A DNA stretch of 64,000 nucleotides. Source: Actinomadura soli (lineage in GTDB: Bacteria > Actinomycetota > Actinomycetes > Streptosporangiales > Streptosporangiaceae). The notes below the pieces were generated by a model. It did not search any database, was not told the DNA's origin, and was given only the letters and a program-made list of their open reading frames with translations. Numbering within the stretch: the stretch's first letter is position 1; every line of letters begins with the position of its first letter. The DNA lies in contig NZ_VCKW01000007.1 of NCBI RefSeq assembly GCF_005889715.1, positions 1 to 64,000 on the forward strand, read 5' to 3'. The translations under genes were made by a program, and so were the position numbers. Positions 35,241 through 43,506 of this stretch are shown in pieces.

Positions 35241-36063
35241 CGGCAGCCGCCTTCACCAGAAGATCGACGAAGATCTCGGGCTCGCTCAGGTGCGGTGTGT
35301 GACCCTGCCCGGGCAGCACCTGGTGGGACCAGCCCCCGCTTGCCCGGAGGGCGGCGGCAACGTGGCGCAGGAACGACGGACTCTCCGATCCGACGGTCAG
35401 CCGCACGAGCGGCGCGAGACGGGCGAGTTCGCCGTCGGAGAACCGCCGCAGGGCGATGAGCGGCAGGTCGTCGCGGATGAAGGCCTCCGCGTTCCTCGCC
35501 TCCATCGCCCAGCGGCCGGGCGCCATCCGGGCGATGGAGCCCTCGCCGTTCACCGCCTCCATCAGTGCGGCGTAGGCGCCGGCGTGATCTCCGGGCGTCC
35601 CGGCGAGGGCGTGCCGGACGGTGCCGTCGAGACGCTCGAACTCCTCCATCCCGTAGCCGACGTGTCGGAACGCGGGGGGTTCGTGCACGTGGGCCCGAAC
35701 GACCGACGCCGGTGCGCGCAGGGCGAGTTCCAGCGCGACCATCGCTCCCGAGCTCACGCCCAGGACGGTCACCTCGGCGAGGTCCAGTGCCGTCAGCAGC
35801 GTAACGGCGTCGCGCGCATGCCCCGGGGCCCCGTCGACCGGCCACCCGTCCCGCCCGCTGCGGCCGGTGCCGCGCCGGTCGTAGACGAACGCCTCGTACC
35901 CGGCCGCGGCGAGCGCCTCGGCCTGCGAAACCCATCCGGTGGAGTCCTCCGCGCCGGCGTGCACCAGTAGAACCGGTCGGCCGACGCCGCGGCGCTCGAC
36001 GTAGAGGGGGCATCCGTCCGGCATGATCACGTGCTCGGCGGTGTACTCCGAAGCGCCGCTCAC
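35227..36063 (-). CDS. Alpha/beta hydrolase
   Basis: This 278-residue hydrolase starts at GTG 36063, which overlaps the ABC-ATPase stop as GTGA. It shows RPVLLVHAGAEDSTGW (oxyanion strand), AFVYDRRGTGRSGRDGW, the nucleophile elbow in LGVSSGAMVALELAL with Ser and no Gly before it in the usual place (GVSSGA), and GHTPHLSEPEIF for the His. An acidic residue follows VRLTVGSES. It is a typical soluble hydrolase that may cleave an ester or lactone produced by the operon's enzymes. Confidence 0.85.
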   Translation of the reverse strand: MSGASEYTAEHVIMPDGCPLYVERRGVGRPVLLVHAGAEDSTGWVSQAEALAAAGYEAFVYDRRGTGRSGRDGWPVDGAPGHARDAVTLLTALDLAEVTVLGVSSGAMVALELALRAPASVVRAHVHEPPAFRHVGYGMEEFERLDGTVRHALAGTPGDHAGAYAALMEAVNGEGSIARMAPGRWAMEARNAEAFIRDDLPLIALRRFSDGELARLAPLVRLTVGSESPSFLRHVAAALRASGGWSHQVLPGQGHTPHLSEPEIFVDLLVKAAADEQT

Positions 36064-37712
36064 TTGGCGACCCCCGCTCCGTCGGCCGGTCTGGTGGAGG
36101 CGACCAGGGCCTCCGACAGTGAAGGCGCCGCCTCGACCAAACGGCACGTGTAGGGGTCCTGCGGCGTGCGCAGCACCTCGCCGGCCGGCCCGTACTCCCG
36201 GCACCGGCCGCGCTCGACCACCATGATCGTGTCGGCGACGACGCTGACCGCACCGAGGTCGTGCGAGATGAACAGGAGCGCCAGGTCCAGGTCACGGCGC
36301 AGCTCGTTGATCAGTTCGAGCACCGAGGCCTGCACCGAAACGTCCAGCGCCGAGGTGATCTCATCGCACACGAGCAGGTCCGGGGAGGAGGCCAGGCCCC
36401 GGGCGATGGCGACGCGCTGGCACTCGCCGCCCGAGAGCTCCCCGGGATACGCGGCGGCGATGTCCTTCCGGATCCGCACCCGCTCGAGCAGCCGCGCGAC
36501 CTCAGCGCGGGCCTCGCGCTCGGGCATCCCCCGCAGGACGCGCAACGGCCGCCGGATGGAGTCCCCGACCGTCCGGCGCGGGTTCAGCGACGCGAAGGGG
36601 TCCTGGAAGATGTACTGGATCCGGCGGAGCTCGTCCCTGCCGCGCGCGGTGGCCGAAGGCGGGAGCGGCGAGCCGTCCAGGAGGACGGCCCCGTGGTCCG
36701 CCCGGTGCAGGCCGACCACGGTGCGGGCGATCGTCGTCTTACCCGAGCCGGACTGCCCGACGATCGCCAGGCACTCTCCCGCGCGGATCTCGAACGAGAT
36801 CCCCTCCGCCGCGACGATCGCGCGGCCCTTCGTACGGTGGCTCGCATGGAGATCTTTGACGGCCAGCAGCGACACCGGCCCGATGGCCGGGGGACCATCC
36901 GGCGCCGCGGAGATGACGGCACGGGCCGGTGATCCGCCGAGGGCACGATGGTCGACGACCGCGGCGACGAGGCCGCGGGTGTACTCGTGCGACGGCCGGG
37001 CGAGCAGGCTCCGGCTGAAGCCCGCCTCGACGACGCGGCCCTGGTACATCACGACGACGCGGTCGGTGTGCGCGGCGACCAGCGCGAGGTCGTGCGACAC
37101 CAGGATCACCCCCACCTTCAGATCCCGCCGGATCCGGTCGAGGTGTGCGAGGACCGCCGCCTGGGTGATCACGTCCAGGCCGGTGGTCGGCTCGTCGAGG
37201 ACGAGGACCTTGGGGCGGTTCGCCAGTGCGAGGGCCAGGCAGAGCCGCTGCTGCTGGCCGCCGGACAGCTGGTGCGGGAATTTGCGCCGGAAATCCTCGT
37301 CGTCCGGCAGCTCGACGAGGTCGAGCGTCTCCGCGACGCGTGCCGCCCGCTCGGCCGCCGTCATGCCGGTGAGGATCTCGGTGATCTGGTCGCCCACCCG
37401 CATCAGGGGGCTGAGCGCGGAGGCGGGGCTCTGCGGGACGTAGGCGACGAGCCGCCCGCGCGCCGCACGGGCTTCCTTCTCCGGCCGCCCGGTGAGTTCG
37501 GCATCCGCGACCCGCACCCGGCCGGAGACGACCCGGAGCCCGTGTCGCACCCACCCGAGAAGCGTCAGCGCGGTGGTCGTCTTCCCCGACCCCGACTCCC
37601 CGACAACGCCGACCGCCTCGCCGGCGCCGACCGAGAACGAAACCTCATGCAGGATCGTCCGGCCCGCATGATCTTCGATGGTCAGGCCTTCGACTTCAAC
37701 CAGGGGATTCAC
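36060..37712 (-). CDS. ABC importer ATPase, two fused nucleotide-binding domains (DppD-DppF type)
   Basis: This 550-residue protein fuses two ATPase domains on one chain, with a linker near residues 265-285. Domain 1 has Walker A GESGSGKTT, signature LSGGQQQR and Walker B VLVLDEPTTGLD. Domain 2 has GQSGSGKTT, LSGGECQR and LLVCDEITSALD. Peptide/opine/nickel importers usually have two separate ATPases, so fused chains are a known variant. GTG 37712 overlaps the DppC-type permease stop. The domains power the two permeases encoded directly upstream. Confidence 0.93.
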   Translation of the reverse strand: MNPLVEVEGLTIEDHAGRTILHEVSFSVGAGEAVGVVGESGSGKTTTALTLLGWVRHGLRVVSGRVRVADAELTGRPEKEARAARGRLVAYVPQSPASALSPLMRVGDQITEILTGMTAAERAARVAETLDLVELPDDEDFRRKFPHQLSGGQQQRLCLALALANRPKVLVLDEPTTGLDVITQAAVLAHLDRIRRDLKVGVILVSHDLALVAAHTDRVVVMYQGRVVEAGFSRSLLARPSHEYTRGLVAAVVDHRALGGSPARAVISAAPDGPPAIGPVSLLAVKDLHASHRTKGRAIVAAEGISFEIRAGECLAIVGQSGSGKTTIARTVVGLHRADHGAVLLDGSPLPPSATARGRDELRRIQYIFQDPFASLNPRRTVGDSIRRPLRVLRGMPEREARAEVARLLERVRIRKDIAAAYPGELSGGECQRVAIARGLASSPDLLVCDEITSALDVSVQASVLELINELRRDLDLALLFISHDLGAVSVVADTIMVVERGRCREYGPAGEVLRTPQDPYTCRLVEAAPSLSEALVASTRPADGAGVAK

Positions 37713-38638
37713 GCGCCGTCCCGTCCTGCTCGGCCACCGGCGATACGCCGGTGCAGGCCGTCGGAGAAGATGTTCACGGAGACGGCCAGGGCGATGATGG
37801 CCAGTGCGGGGAAAGCCACCGGCCACGGGCTCAGGGTGACGCCCGGCATGTTCTCCTTGATCATGAGCGCCCAGTCCGCTGCCGGCGGCTGGGTGCCGAC
37901 GCCGAGGAAGCCGGCCGAGGCGATCACGAAGATCGAATAGATCAGGAGCAGTCCGGTGATGGCGAGCACCGGACCGGCGATGTTCGGCAGGATCTCCCGC
38001 AGGAGGATCGCCCGGCGTGACTCACCGCGCAGGACCGCGGCCTCGACGAACGGGCTGCGCACGACGCCGAGCGTCGCCGTGCGGACGATCCTGGCGATGT
38101 ACGGCGCGGCCGAAATCATGATCGTCGGGATGAGGATCGTCGTTCCCCGGGCCGAGCCGGACGTGAGCACGAGCAGGACGACCAGCGGGGGAAGGATGAG
38201 GAAGAGGTCGACGACCCGGTTCAGGACGGCCGCGGCGACCCCGCGGATGTAGCCGAGCAGGAGCCCGAGCGCCGTGCCGAGGACACCGGCCGCGATCGTG
38301 CAGGCCGCCGCCAGCAGCATCAGCGATCGACCGCCGGCCAGCAACCGGCTCAGCAGGTCCCGCCCGAGGTAGTCGGTGCCGAGGACGCCGGCCTCCCCCG
38401 GCCCGGCATAGGGCGCGCCGATGACCTCCCGGACGGGATGCGGCGCCAGGAAGGGCGCCAGCTGCGTGAAGAGGACAACGGCCAGGACGACACATCCGCT
38501 GGCCGACGGGACGGCGGAGGCGAAGTGCCGCCTCGCCGGGGACGCCCCGCCGCCGAGTTCCCGCGCGAACTCGTCGCCGGGCTGCAGCACGGTCGCCGTC
38601 GGGCGGTCCCCGGCCCCGTGTTCGGTGATCGCTTTCAT
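37709..38638 (-). CDS. ABC importer permease (DppC family)
   Basis: The 309-residue permease has an N-terminal cytoplasmic segment, about six TM helices and the DppC signatures: LGTDYLGRDLLSRLLAGGRS after helix 1, and the EAA loop with VRSPFVEAAVLRGESRRAIL and REILPNIAGPV. ATG 38638 overlaps the stop of the DppB-type gene (ATGA). The substrate family is peptide, opine or nickel; a small polar organic solute fits the operon better than a true peptide. Confidence 0.92.
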   Translation of the reverse strand: MKAITEHGAGDRPTATVLQPGDEFARELGGGASPARRHFASAVPSASGCVVLAVVLFTQLAPFLAPHPVREVIGAPYAGPGEAGVLGTDYLGRDLLSRLLAGGRSLMLLAAACTIAAGVLGTALGLLLGYIRGVAAAVLNRVVDLFLILPPLVVLLVLTSGSARGTTILIPTIMISAAPYIARIVRTATLGVVRSPFVEAAVLRGESRRAILLREILPNIAGPVLAITGLLLIYSIFVIASAGFLGVGTQPPAADWALMIKENMPGVTLSPWPVAFPALAIIALAVSVNIFSDGLHRRIAGGRAGRDGA

Positions 38639-39591
38639 AGCGCCGTCCGCAACTTCGGAGTGAGAAGGCTGACCGCCAGATCGGCGGCGGTGTAGGCGAT
38701 GATCAGTGCCGCCGCGAGGACCATCACGATGCCCTCTACAAGAGCGAAGTCCCGTGTCGTGACGGCCGCGGCGAGCGCCGAGCCGAGCCCCGGGTAGGAG
38801 AACACGGTCTCGACGATCACCGATCCCCCGATGACGACGCCGACGCTGCCGGCCAAGACCTGCAGCGACGGGCCGACGGCGTTGGGGATCACGTGCCGCA
38901 GAACGACCCGCCTCTCCGGCAGGCCTTTCAGGCGCGCCAACTCGACGTAACGGGAGCGCATCACGTCGGCGACGCCCACTCGCACCTGCCGCGATGCGCC
39001 GCTCGCGGCGACCAGGGTCAGCGTCGCCACCGGGAGCACGAGCACGGTCGGATGCATCAGCGGGGAGTCCTCCACCGGGAAGATCGACGTGGCCGGCAGG
39101 AGCTTCAACCCGAAACCGAAGATGACGATCAGGGCGGCGGCCAGCACGAACTCGGGGATGGCGACGAGGCACAGCGTGATCAGCGAGAAGACACGGTCAC
39201 CGATACGGCCCTCCCGGGTTCCGGCGAAGACTCCGACGGCCAGGGCCAGCGGGACCATGAGGAGGATCACCAGGACGCCGAGGATCACCGTGTTCCCGAT
39301 CCGGCCTTCGATCACCGCGGACACCGACTGCCCGTTGATCGCCGAACGGCCCATGTCTGCCTGCAGCAGCCCGGAGAACCAGTCGAGATACCGCTCGGGC
39401 GGTGACCGGTCCAGGCCGAGTCGGTGCCGCGTCTCGGCCATCAGTTCCGCGGACGGGTTCTGACCGGCGAGCGCGTAGACCGCCGCGTCGCCGGGCAGCA
39501 CCTCGATCGCGGCGAACACCAGGACCGACAGCGGCGGCAGCATCGCCAGGCCGCCCAGGGTCCGGAGGAACAGGAAGCGCGCGACCCGCAT
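38635..39591 (-). CDS. ABC importer permease (DppB family)
   Basis: The 318-residue protein has the DppB hallmarks. The N-terminal helix is RFLFLRTLGGLAMLPPLSV followed by LPGDAAVYALAG, then RLGLDRSPPERYLDWFSGLL and the EAA loop with RSRYVELARLKGLPERRVVL. The end reads VFSYPGLGSALAAAVTTRD. About six TM helices. ATG 39591 is 4 bases after the substrate-binding-protein stop. It pairs with DppC to form the channel. Confidence 0.92.
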   Translation of the reverse strand: MRVARFLFLRTLGGLAMLPPLSVLVFAAIEVLPGDAAVYALAGQNPSAELMAETRHRLGLDRSPPERYLDWFSGLLQADMGRSAINGQSVSAVIEGRIGNTVILGVLVILLMVPLALAVGVFAGTREGRIGDRVFSLITLCLVAIPEFVLAAALIVIFGFGLKLLPATSIFPVEDSPLMHPTVLVLPVATLTLVAASGASRQVRVGVADVMRSRYVELARLKGLPERRVVLRHVIPNAVGPSLQVLAGSVGVVIGGSVIVETVFSYPGLGSALAAAVTTRDFALVEGIVMVLAAALIIAYTAADLAVSLLTPKLRTAL

Positions 39592-39595
39592 CCCC

Positions 39596-41245
39596 CTAGG
39601 ACTTCCATGCCTTGCGGACGCTCGGCGCGTCCTCGACGCCAGCAAGACTGACCCCGTGCACGGAGGAGGCCGTGCCGTTGACGATGGTCTGGTAGCCCCA
39701 CACGATCCAGCCGCTGTCGTCCCAGAACTCCGATTGGAGCCGGAACATCAACTTCTTGCGTTTCGCCTGGTCGGTGGTGGCCCGGGCGGCGAGAAGGCGC
39801 CGGTCCCAGTCGCGGTCGAGCCAGCCGGCGACGTTGAACGTCGACTTGGAGACCAGTGACCGCGGCGCCACCGAGGTCGCGAACGGCTGGTTCCCCGGAA
39901 CCGCCACGGCGAGGACCTGAATGTTGCTGAACGTCGGGAAGTTCTTGAACAGCTCGGGGGGCGTGATCTCGCGGACCCGCGCCTTCATCCCCACCTTGCC
40001 CAGCTGCTCCGCGTAGATCTGTGCCGCCGCCGCGGTTCCGACACCGGGGAACACGGAGATCTCGACGGTCTCACCGGCGACGCCGGCCTGCCGCAGCAAC
40101 GCCTGGGCCTGTGCGGGATCGTAGGCGCGCTGGGGCAACTCGTCACCGTAGTAGTCCGGGAACCCGATGCCCTGCAGGTCGTTGGCGACCGAGCCGTAGC
40201 CGAGCAGGGCGCCCTTGACGAGGGCTTCGCGCTGGCAGGCGAGCTTGAACGCGAGCCGCACGCGCGGGTCGTCGAACGGCTTCTTCCTCGAGTTCATGAT
40301 GAAGCAGCCCTCGTTCGCGTAGACACGATCGGTCTTGGTGAACGAGAAGGCCGAGTTCGAGGCGTTCACTTTCGCTCCGGCGTAGTCGAGCTTCGCCGCG
40401 AGGTCGGCCTGCCCGCCAAGAAGCGCGTTGAGCCGCGCCGTCGGGTCGGGGATGTTGAAGACCTCGATCTCGCTGAAGTACGGGCCTCCGCCCAGGAGCC
40501 CGCGGCCCCAGTAGTTCTCGTTCATCGCAAGCTTGGCTGACTGGCCCACCTTCAGGTCGGCCAAGGTGTACGGACCTGACCCGACGACGTTGTCGACCGT
40601 GAAGCTCTCCGGCTTGCTGAGGTGGGAGCCGGCTTTGATCACATAGACCTTGCCGGCGTAGATCTGCGTGTCCATGTCGGCGAGCGGTTCCGTCAGGCGC
40701 AGTTCCACCACGTCCTTGCCCACCGTACGGGACGCCTTGAAGTCGATCGACGCCGCCGCGGCGCTCAGCAACCCGCCGCCGATCTTCGGATCGCTGGCCG
40801 AGCGCAGCGAGAACAGGACGTCGGCCGCCGTGACCGGTGAACCGTCGGAGAACCGCGCCTCCTTGTGGATCCGCATGCGCCACCGGCTGACGTCGTCCGC
40901 CGGCTCGATCGACTCGACGATGTACGGGACGGGCTCGCCGCCCTCCATGTAGCCGACCCAGTCGAAGAGGTGCCGGTTGCGGGCGATCTCCTGCGGCGAG
41001 TTGGTGTTGAAGACGTTCTTCGTCTCCGACTGGACGCCGGCGCCGGCGAAGCGCAGCCGACCGCCACGCTGAGGTGTCAGCGCGGGTGCGGCGTCGCTCT
41101 TGCACGCGGCCAGGAAGGGGCTGAGCGCCAGCATGCCTCCGCTGAGAGCACCGAAGCTGAGAACGTCCCGACGTCCGAACACCGGAGCCTTCCCGTCGGT
41201 GGCCGTGCGGGGATCTGTGGCGTTTCGACTGTCGACGTTGGACAT
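39596..41245 (-). CDS. ABC importer substrate-binding lipoprotein (family 5)
   Basis: The 549-residue protein starts at ATG 41245 behind GAGGAG. The N terminus has a twin-arginine-like FGRRDVLSFGALSGG segment and a lipobox (PFLAAC), so it may be exported by Tat and lipid-anchored. The mature part is family-5: an RGGRLRFAGAG start, IVESIEPADDVSRWRMRIHK, DGSPVTAADVLFSLRSASDP, GSGPYTLADLKVGQSAKLAM and later DDPRVRLAFKLACQREALV. This first gene of the operon would capture the imported compound outside the cell. Confidence 0.93.
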   Translation of the reverse strand: MSNVDSRNATDPRTATDGKAPVFGRRDVLSFGALSGGMLALSPFLAACKSDAAPALTPQRGGRLRFAGAGVQSETKNVFNTNSPQEIARNRHLFDWVGYMEGGEPVPYIVESIEPADDVSRWRMRIHKEARFSDGSPVTAADVLFSLRSASDPKIGGGLLSAAAASIDFKASRTVGKDVVELRLTEPLADMDTQIYAGKVYVIKAGSHLSKPESFTVDNVVGSGPYTLADLKVGQSAKLAMNENYWGRGLLGGGPYFSEIEVFNIPDPTARLNALLGGQADLAAKLDYAGAKVNASNSAFSFTKTDRVYANEGCFIMNSRKKPFDDPRVRLAFKLACQREALVKGALLGYGSVANDLQGIGFPDYYGDELPQRAYDPAQAQALLRQAGVAGETVEISVFPGVGTAAAAQIYAEQLGKVGMKARVREITPPELFKNFPTFSNIQVLAVAVPGNQPFATSVAPRSLVSKSTFNVAGWLDRDWDRRLLAARATTDQAKRKKLMFRLQSEFWDDSGWIVWGYQTIVNGTASSVHGVSLAGVEDAPSVRKAWKS

Positions 41246-41287
41246 GACTGGCTCCTCGGGTCACTCGCCAGTTTTGACGTTCCGTGT

Positions 41288-41317
41288 ACGGTATTCCATA
41301 TCTGATATGACGGTCAA
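41288..41317 (-). promoter_or_regulatory. Candidate operon promoter with palindrome
   Basis: On the minus strand TTGACC (41317-41312) and TACCGT (41293-41288) are 18 bases apart, about 45 bases before the SBP start. A perfect dyad CATATC-T-GATATG (41297-41309) lies between them. The adjoining GTATTCCATA (41291-41300) overlaps the -10 and matches the GntR-gene element at 42390-42399 in nine of ten positions. A GntR/FCD dimer binding here could repress the importer operon. Confidence 0.5.
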
Positions 41318-41443
41318 TACTCCCCATGCGGACGTTTGCGGAGGTAGAGCAGGGGTTCGATGACTCAAGGCGGCGGTGGCGGTGCGGGCGCTCAACCGCC
41401 CCTGGGGCCGGAACCGGATGCCCGGCGTCGAAACCAGCTCGAT

Positions 41444-41640
41444 TCAAGCGGCGTCGGCGGCCTTCGCGAACGCGCCTTGGAGGGTCGTCCAACGCATGGT
41501 GCCGTGCCTGATCGACTGGTGCCGTGACTTGAGGAGCGAGCCCGGATCGGCCGATTCGGTTACTGGGATGTAGTGCTCGACCCAAGTGTCGAGGGCTGTG
41601 TGTGTTGGTCGTTGGTCCGCTCGGCGAGAAGTGCGACGGC
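41444..41640 (-). pseudogene. Unassigned coding fragment
   Basis: A minus-strand frame ending at TGA 41444-41446 reads HTALDTWVEHYIPVTESADP, then GSLLKSRHQSIRHGT and TLQGAFAKAADAA. Codon use is coding-like and the end is a plausible C-terminus. The 5' part changes to Arg/Pro-rich noise before 41640. I do not recognise the family. Confidence 0.3.
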
Positions 41641-41714
41641 ACGCCGCCGCGCTCTGGAACACGCTGTCGGCCGGTCCACCGGACCGGTCACCGACGGCGA
41701 CGGGTGGGTGACGT

Positions 41715-42386
41715 TCAGGCGGACGCGGACGGCCGGTCGCGGTCGTTGAAGAGCTCCTCGACTGCGGCGAGATGGTCGCGCATGTGCCTGGCGGCCGAAG
41801 CCTCGTCGCGCCGGGCCAGTGCCTCGGCGATGGCGACGTGCTGGTACGCGGATGCGACGATCCCGGCCTGGGCGAGGGCCTCAACGTGCCGCAGCGCACG
41901 CATCAGGGTCGCCGCGTCGTGGATGAGGCCGGCGATCCGCTGGTTGCCGGACGCTTCGGCGATCGCCGCGTGGAACTCCCGGTCCAGGCCGAAATAGCCG
42001 TCGAGATCACCGGCCTGCGCGGCCGTCAGGGACCCTTCGGCGAGGTCCCTGATGTGGGCGAGGGCATCGTCGGAGCCACGCTCTGCGGCGGCCGTCACGG
42101 CGAATGCCTCAAGCGCCTGCCGCGTCTCGTAGGCGTCACGCAGGACCTGCTCGGAGCGTTTGATCACGCGGTTGCCGCGGAGTCCGTCCGGCTCGATCAA
42201 GCCCACCTGCCGGAGGCGCAGCAGCGCCTCGCGCACAGGGGTCTTGCTCACCTGGAGCTGCTGGGCGACACCCGCTTCGGTTAGCCGCGCGCCAGGAGAC
42301 AGCGCACGCGTCGCGATCGCGTCGTGCAGCTGGGTGTACACCACGTCTGCGAGCGTGTCTGTTCTGGAAACCGGATCAAGTGCCAT
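41715..42386 (-). CDS. GntR-family (FCD) transcriptional regulator
   Basis: The 223-residue regulator starts at ATG 42386 and has the FadR/FCD layout. The winged helix has TLADVVYTQLHDAIATRALS, PGARLTEAGVAQQLQVSKTP and VREALLRLRQVGLIEPDG. The FCD domain has the helix ending EAFAVTAAAERG, FGLDREFHAAIAEASGNQRI with metal-type D and H residues, and ASAYQHVAIAEALARRDEA with a further His. FCD proteins often bind carboxylate metabolites. It lies directly upstream of the importer operon on the same strand and is its likely regulator. Confidence 0.92.
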   Translation of the reverse strand: MALDPVSRTDTLADVVYTQLHDAIATRALSPGARLTEAGVAQQLQVSKTPVREALLRLRQVGLIEPDGLRGNRVIKRSEQVLRDAYETRQALEAFAVTAAAERGSDDALAHIRDLAEGSLTAAQAGDLDGYFGLDREFHAAIAEASGNQRIAGLIHDAATLMRALRHVEALAQAGIVASAYQHVAIAEALARRDEASAARHMRDHLAAVEELFNDRDRPSASA

Positions 42387-42389
42387 CTC

Positions 42390-42399
42390 GTATACCATA
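42390..42399. promoter_or_regulatory. Candidate GntR operator (GTATACCATA)
   Basis: GTATACCATA sits just 4 bases upstream of the GntR start codon (42386). GTATTCCATA at 41291-41300, near the operon promoter, differs by one base. It contains the 6-bp palindrome GTATAC. FCD-type GntR regulators typically bind short AT-rich palindromes such as these, so autoregulation is plausible. Confidence 0.45.
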
Positions 42400-42468
42400 C
42401 ACCGAGTATGCCGAAGGGCGCCCTGCGGGAAGCCGTTGGCCACGTTGTGCCGCGAGCGCAGGAGGCGA

Positions 42469-43422
42469 TCACGGCCGCGCCTCGCGTGAGCGTACAAGAG
42501 CTTCCGTGAGTGCCGTGGTGTGCTCGGCCAGCGCCGCGACCAGGGCAGGCGGCGACCTGATGGTGAACCGCCAGGGCAGCCCGGTCAGGAGGCGGGCCAT
42601 GGCCGGCAGGTCCTCTGCGCCGCTGACCAGGAGCACGCCACCCTCGGGGCACAAGTGCAACTCGCCGAAGGTGACCGGCAGCCGCGCCCGCGCGGTATCC
42701 GGGTCGGTGTCGAGCCACACCTCCGTGCGGTGCGTCCACGCGCCGAGTGTCAGCGTCCGCAGGACGTGCTCCACCGGGTCGACCCCGCTGGGCGGGGAGA
42801 ATCGGCGCGGCAACTCGGCGGCGTCGGCGATCCTGTCCAGACGGAAGACGCGGAGATCGCCGCGGAGGTGATCGTGGCCGACCAGGTACCAGCGGCGGCT
42901 GTGCACCACGAGGCCGTACGGATCCACGTCGCGGACGCCGCGGGCGTGCTCGATCCGGACGGTGCGGTGCCCGTGCACGGCGGCCGCCAGTATCAGGGCC
43001 AGATCCGGATCCGGTGTCAGCGCGCCGGCGGCCGTGGCGCCGGTCGTGGCGAGAAGCATCATGACGCGCTCGCGGAGCGCGCCGGGCAGGAGACGGTTGA
43101 GCTTGAGGAGCGCACGGTCGGTGGCGCTGGGCTCGCCGGTCTTCTCGCGCTCGCCCGCGGCGGCCAGCGCGATGGCCACGGCGACGGCCTCGTCGTCGCC
43201 GAGCATGAGCGGGGGCAGCCGGTAGCCGCGGGCGAGCCGGTAGCCGCCGTACCGTCCGCGGACCGACTCGACCGGGATTTCGAGCTCGCGGAGGGCGGTG
43301 ACGTAGCGGCGGACCGCCCGGGGGTCGACCCCGAGCCGACCGGCCAGTTCCCCGGCGGACACGAGCCCGCGGTCCTGCAGCAGTTCGAGCAATGCTAGGA
43401 CGCGAGTCGCCGGACGTGACAC
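42469..43422 (-). CDS. WYL-domain transcriptional regulator (YafY type)
   Basis: The 317-residue protein starts at GTG 43422. It has an HTH (RPATRVLALLELLQDRGLVS, AGELAGRLGVDPRAVRRYVT), then RGRYGGYRLARGYRLPPLML, a middle helical region, and a WYL domain (YGLVVHSRRWYLVGHDHLRG, DLRVFRLDRIADAAELPRRF). The WYL motif itself is RRWYLVG. It is divergent from the hydrolase/epoxide-hydrolase pair and probably controls it. An ATG at 43458 would give a 12-residue extension not seen in homologues. Confidence 0.9.
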   Translation of the reverse strand: MSRPATRVLALLELLQDRGLVSAGELAGRLGVDPRAVRRYVTALRELEIPVESVRGRYGGYRLARGYRLPPLMLGDDEAVAVAIALAAAGEREKTGEPSATDRALLKLNRLLPGALRERVMMLLATTGATAAGALTPDPDLALILAAAVHGHRTVRIEHARGVRDVDPYGLVVHSRRWYLVGHDHLRGDLRVFRLDRIADAAELPRRFSPPSGVDPVEHVLRTLTLGAWTHRTEVWLDTDPDTARARLPVTFGELHLCPEGGVLLVSGAEDLPAMARLLTGLPWRFTIRSPPALVAALAEHTTALTEALVRSREARP

Positions 43423-43506
43423 GGCCCACAGTCTAATGAGGGCAGAAAGCGTCCACAATCCTCCCTAGCCTTTGCTTCCCCGAAGCTCTCTCGAAAGGAA
43501 GCAGGC

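Larger units (their letters stand above)
41246..41714. other. Regulatory and fragment-bearing gap
   Basis: The 469-bp space between the operon's first gene and the GntR gene holds the candidate promoter and palindromes at 41288-41317 and an unassigned minus-strand coding trace at 41444-41640. The gene cluster and its regulator are both on the minus strand, so this space contains the operon promoter region downstream of the GntR gene. Confidence 0.5.
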
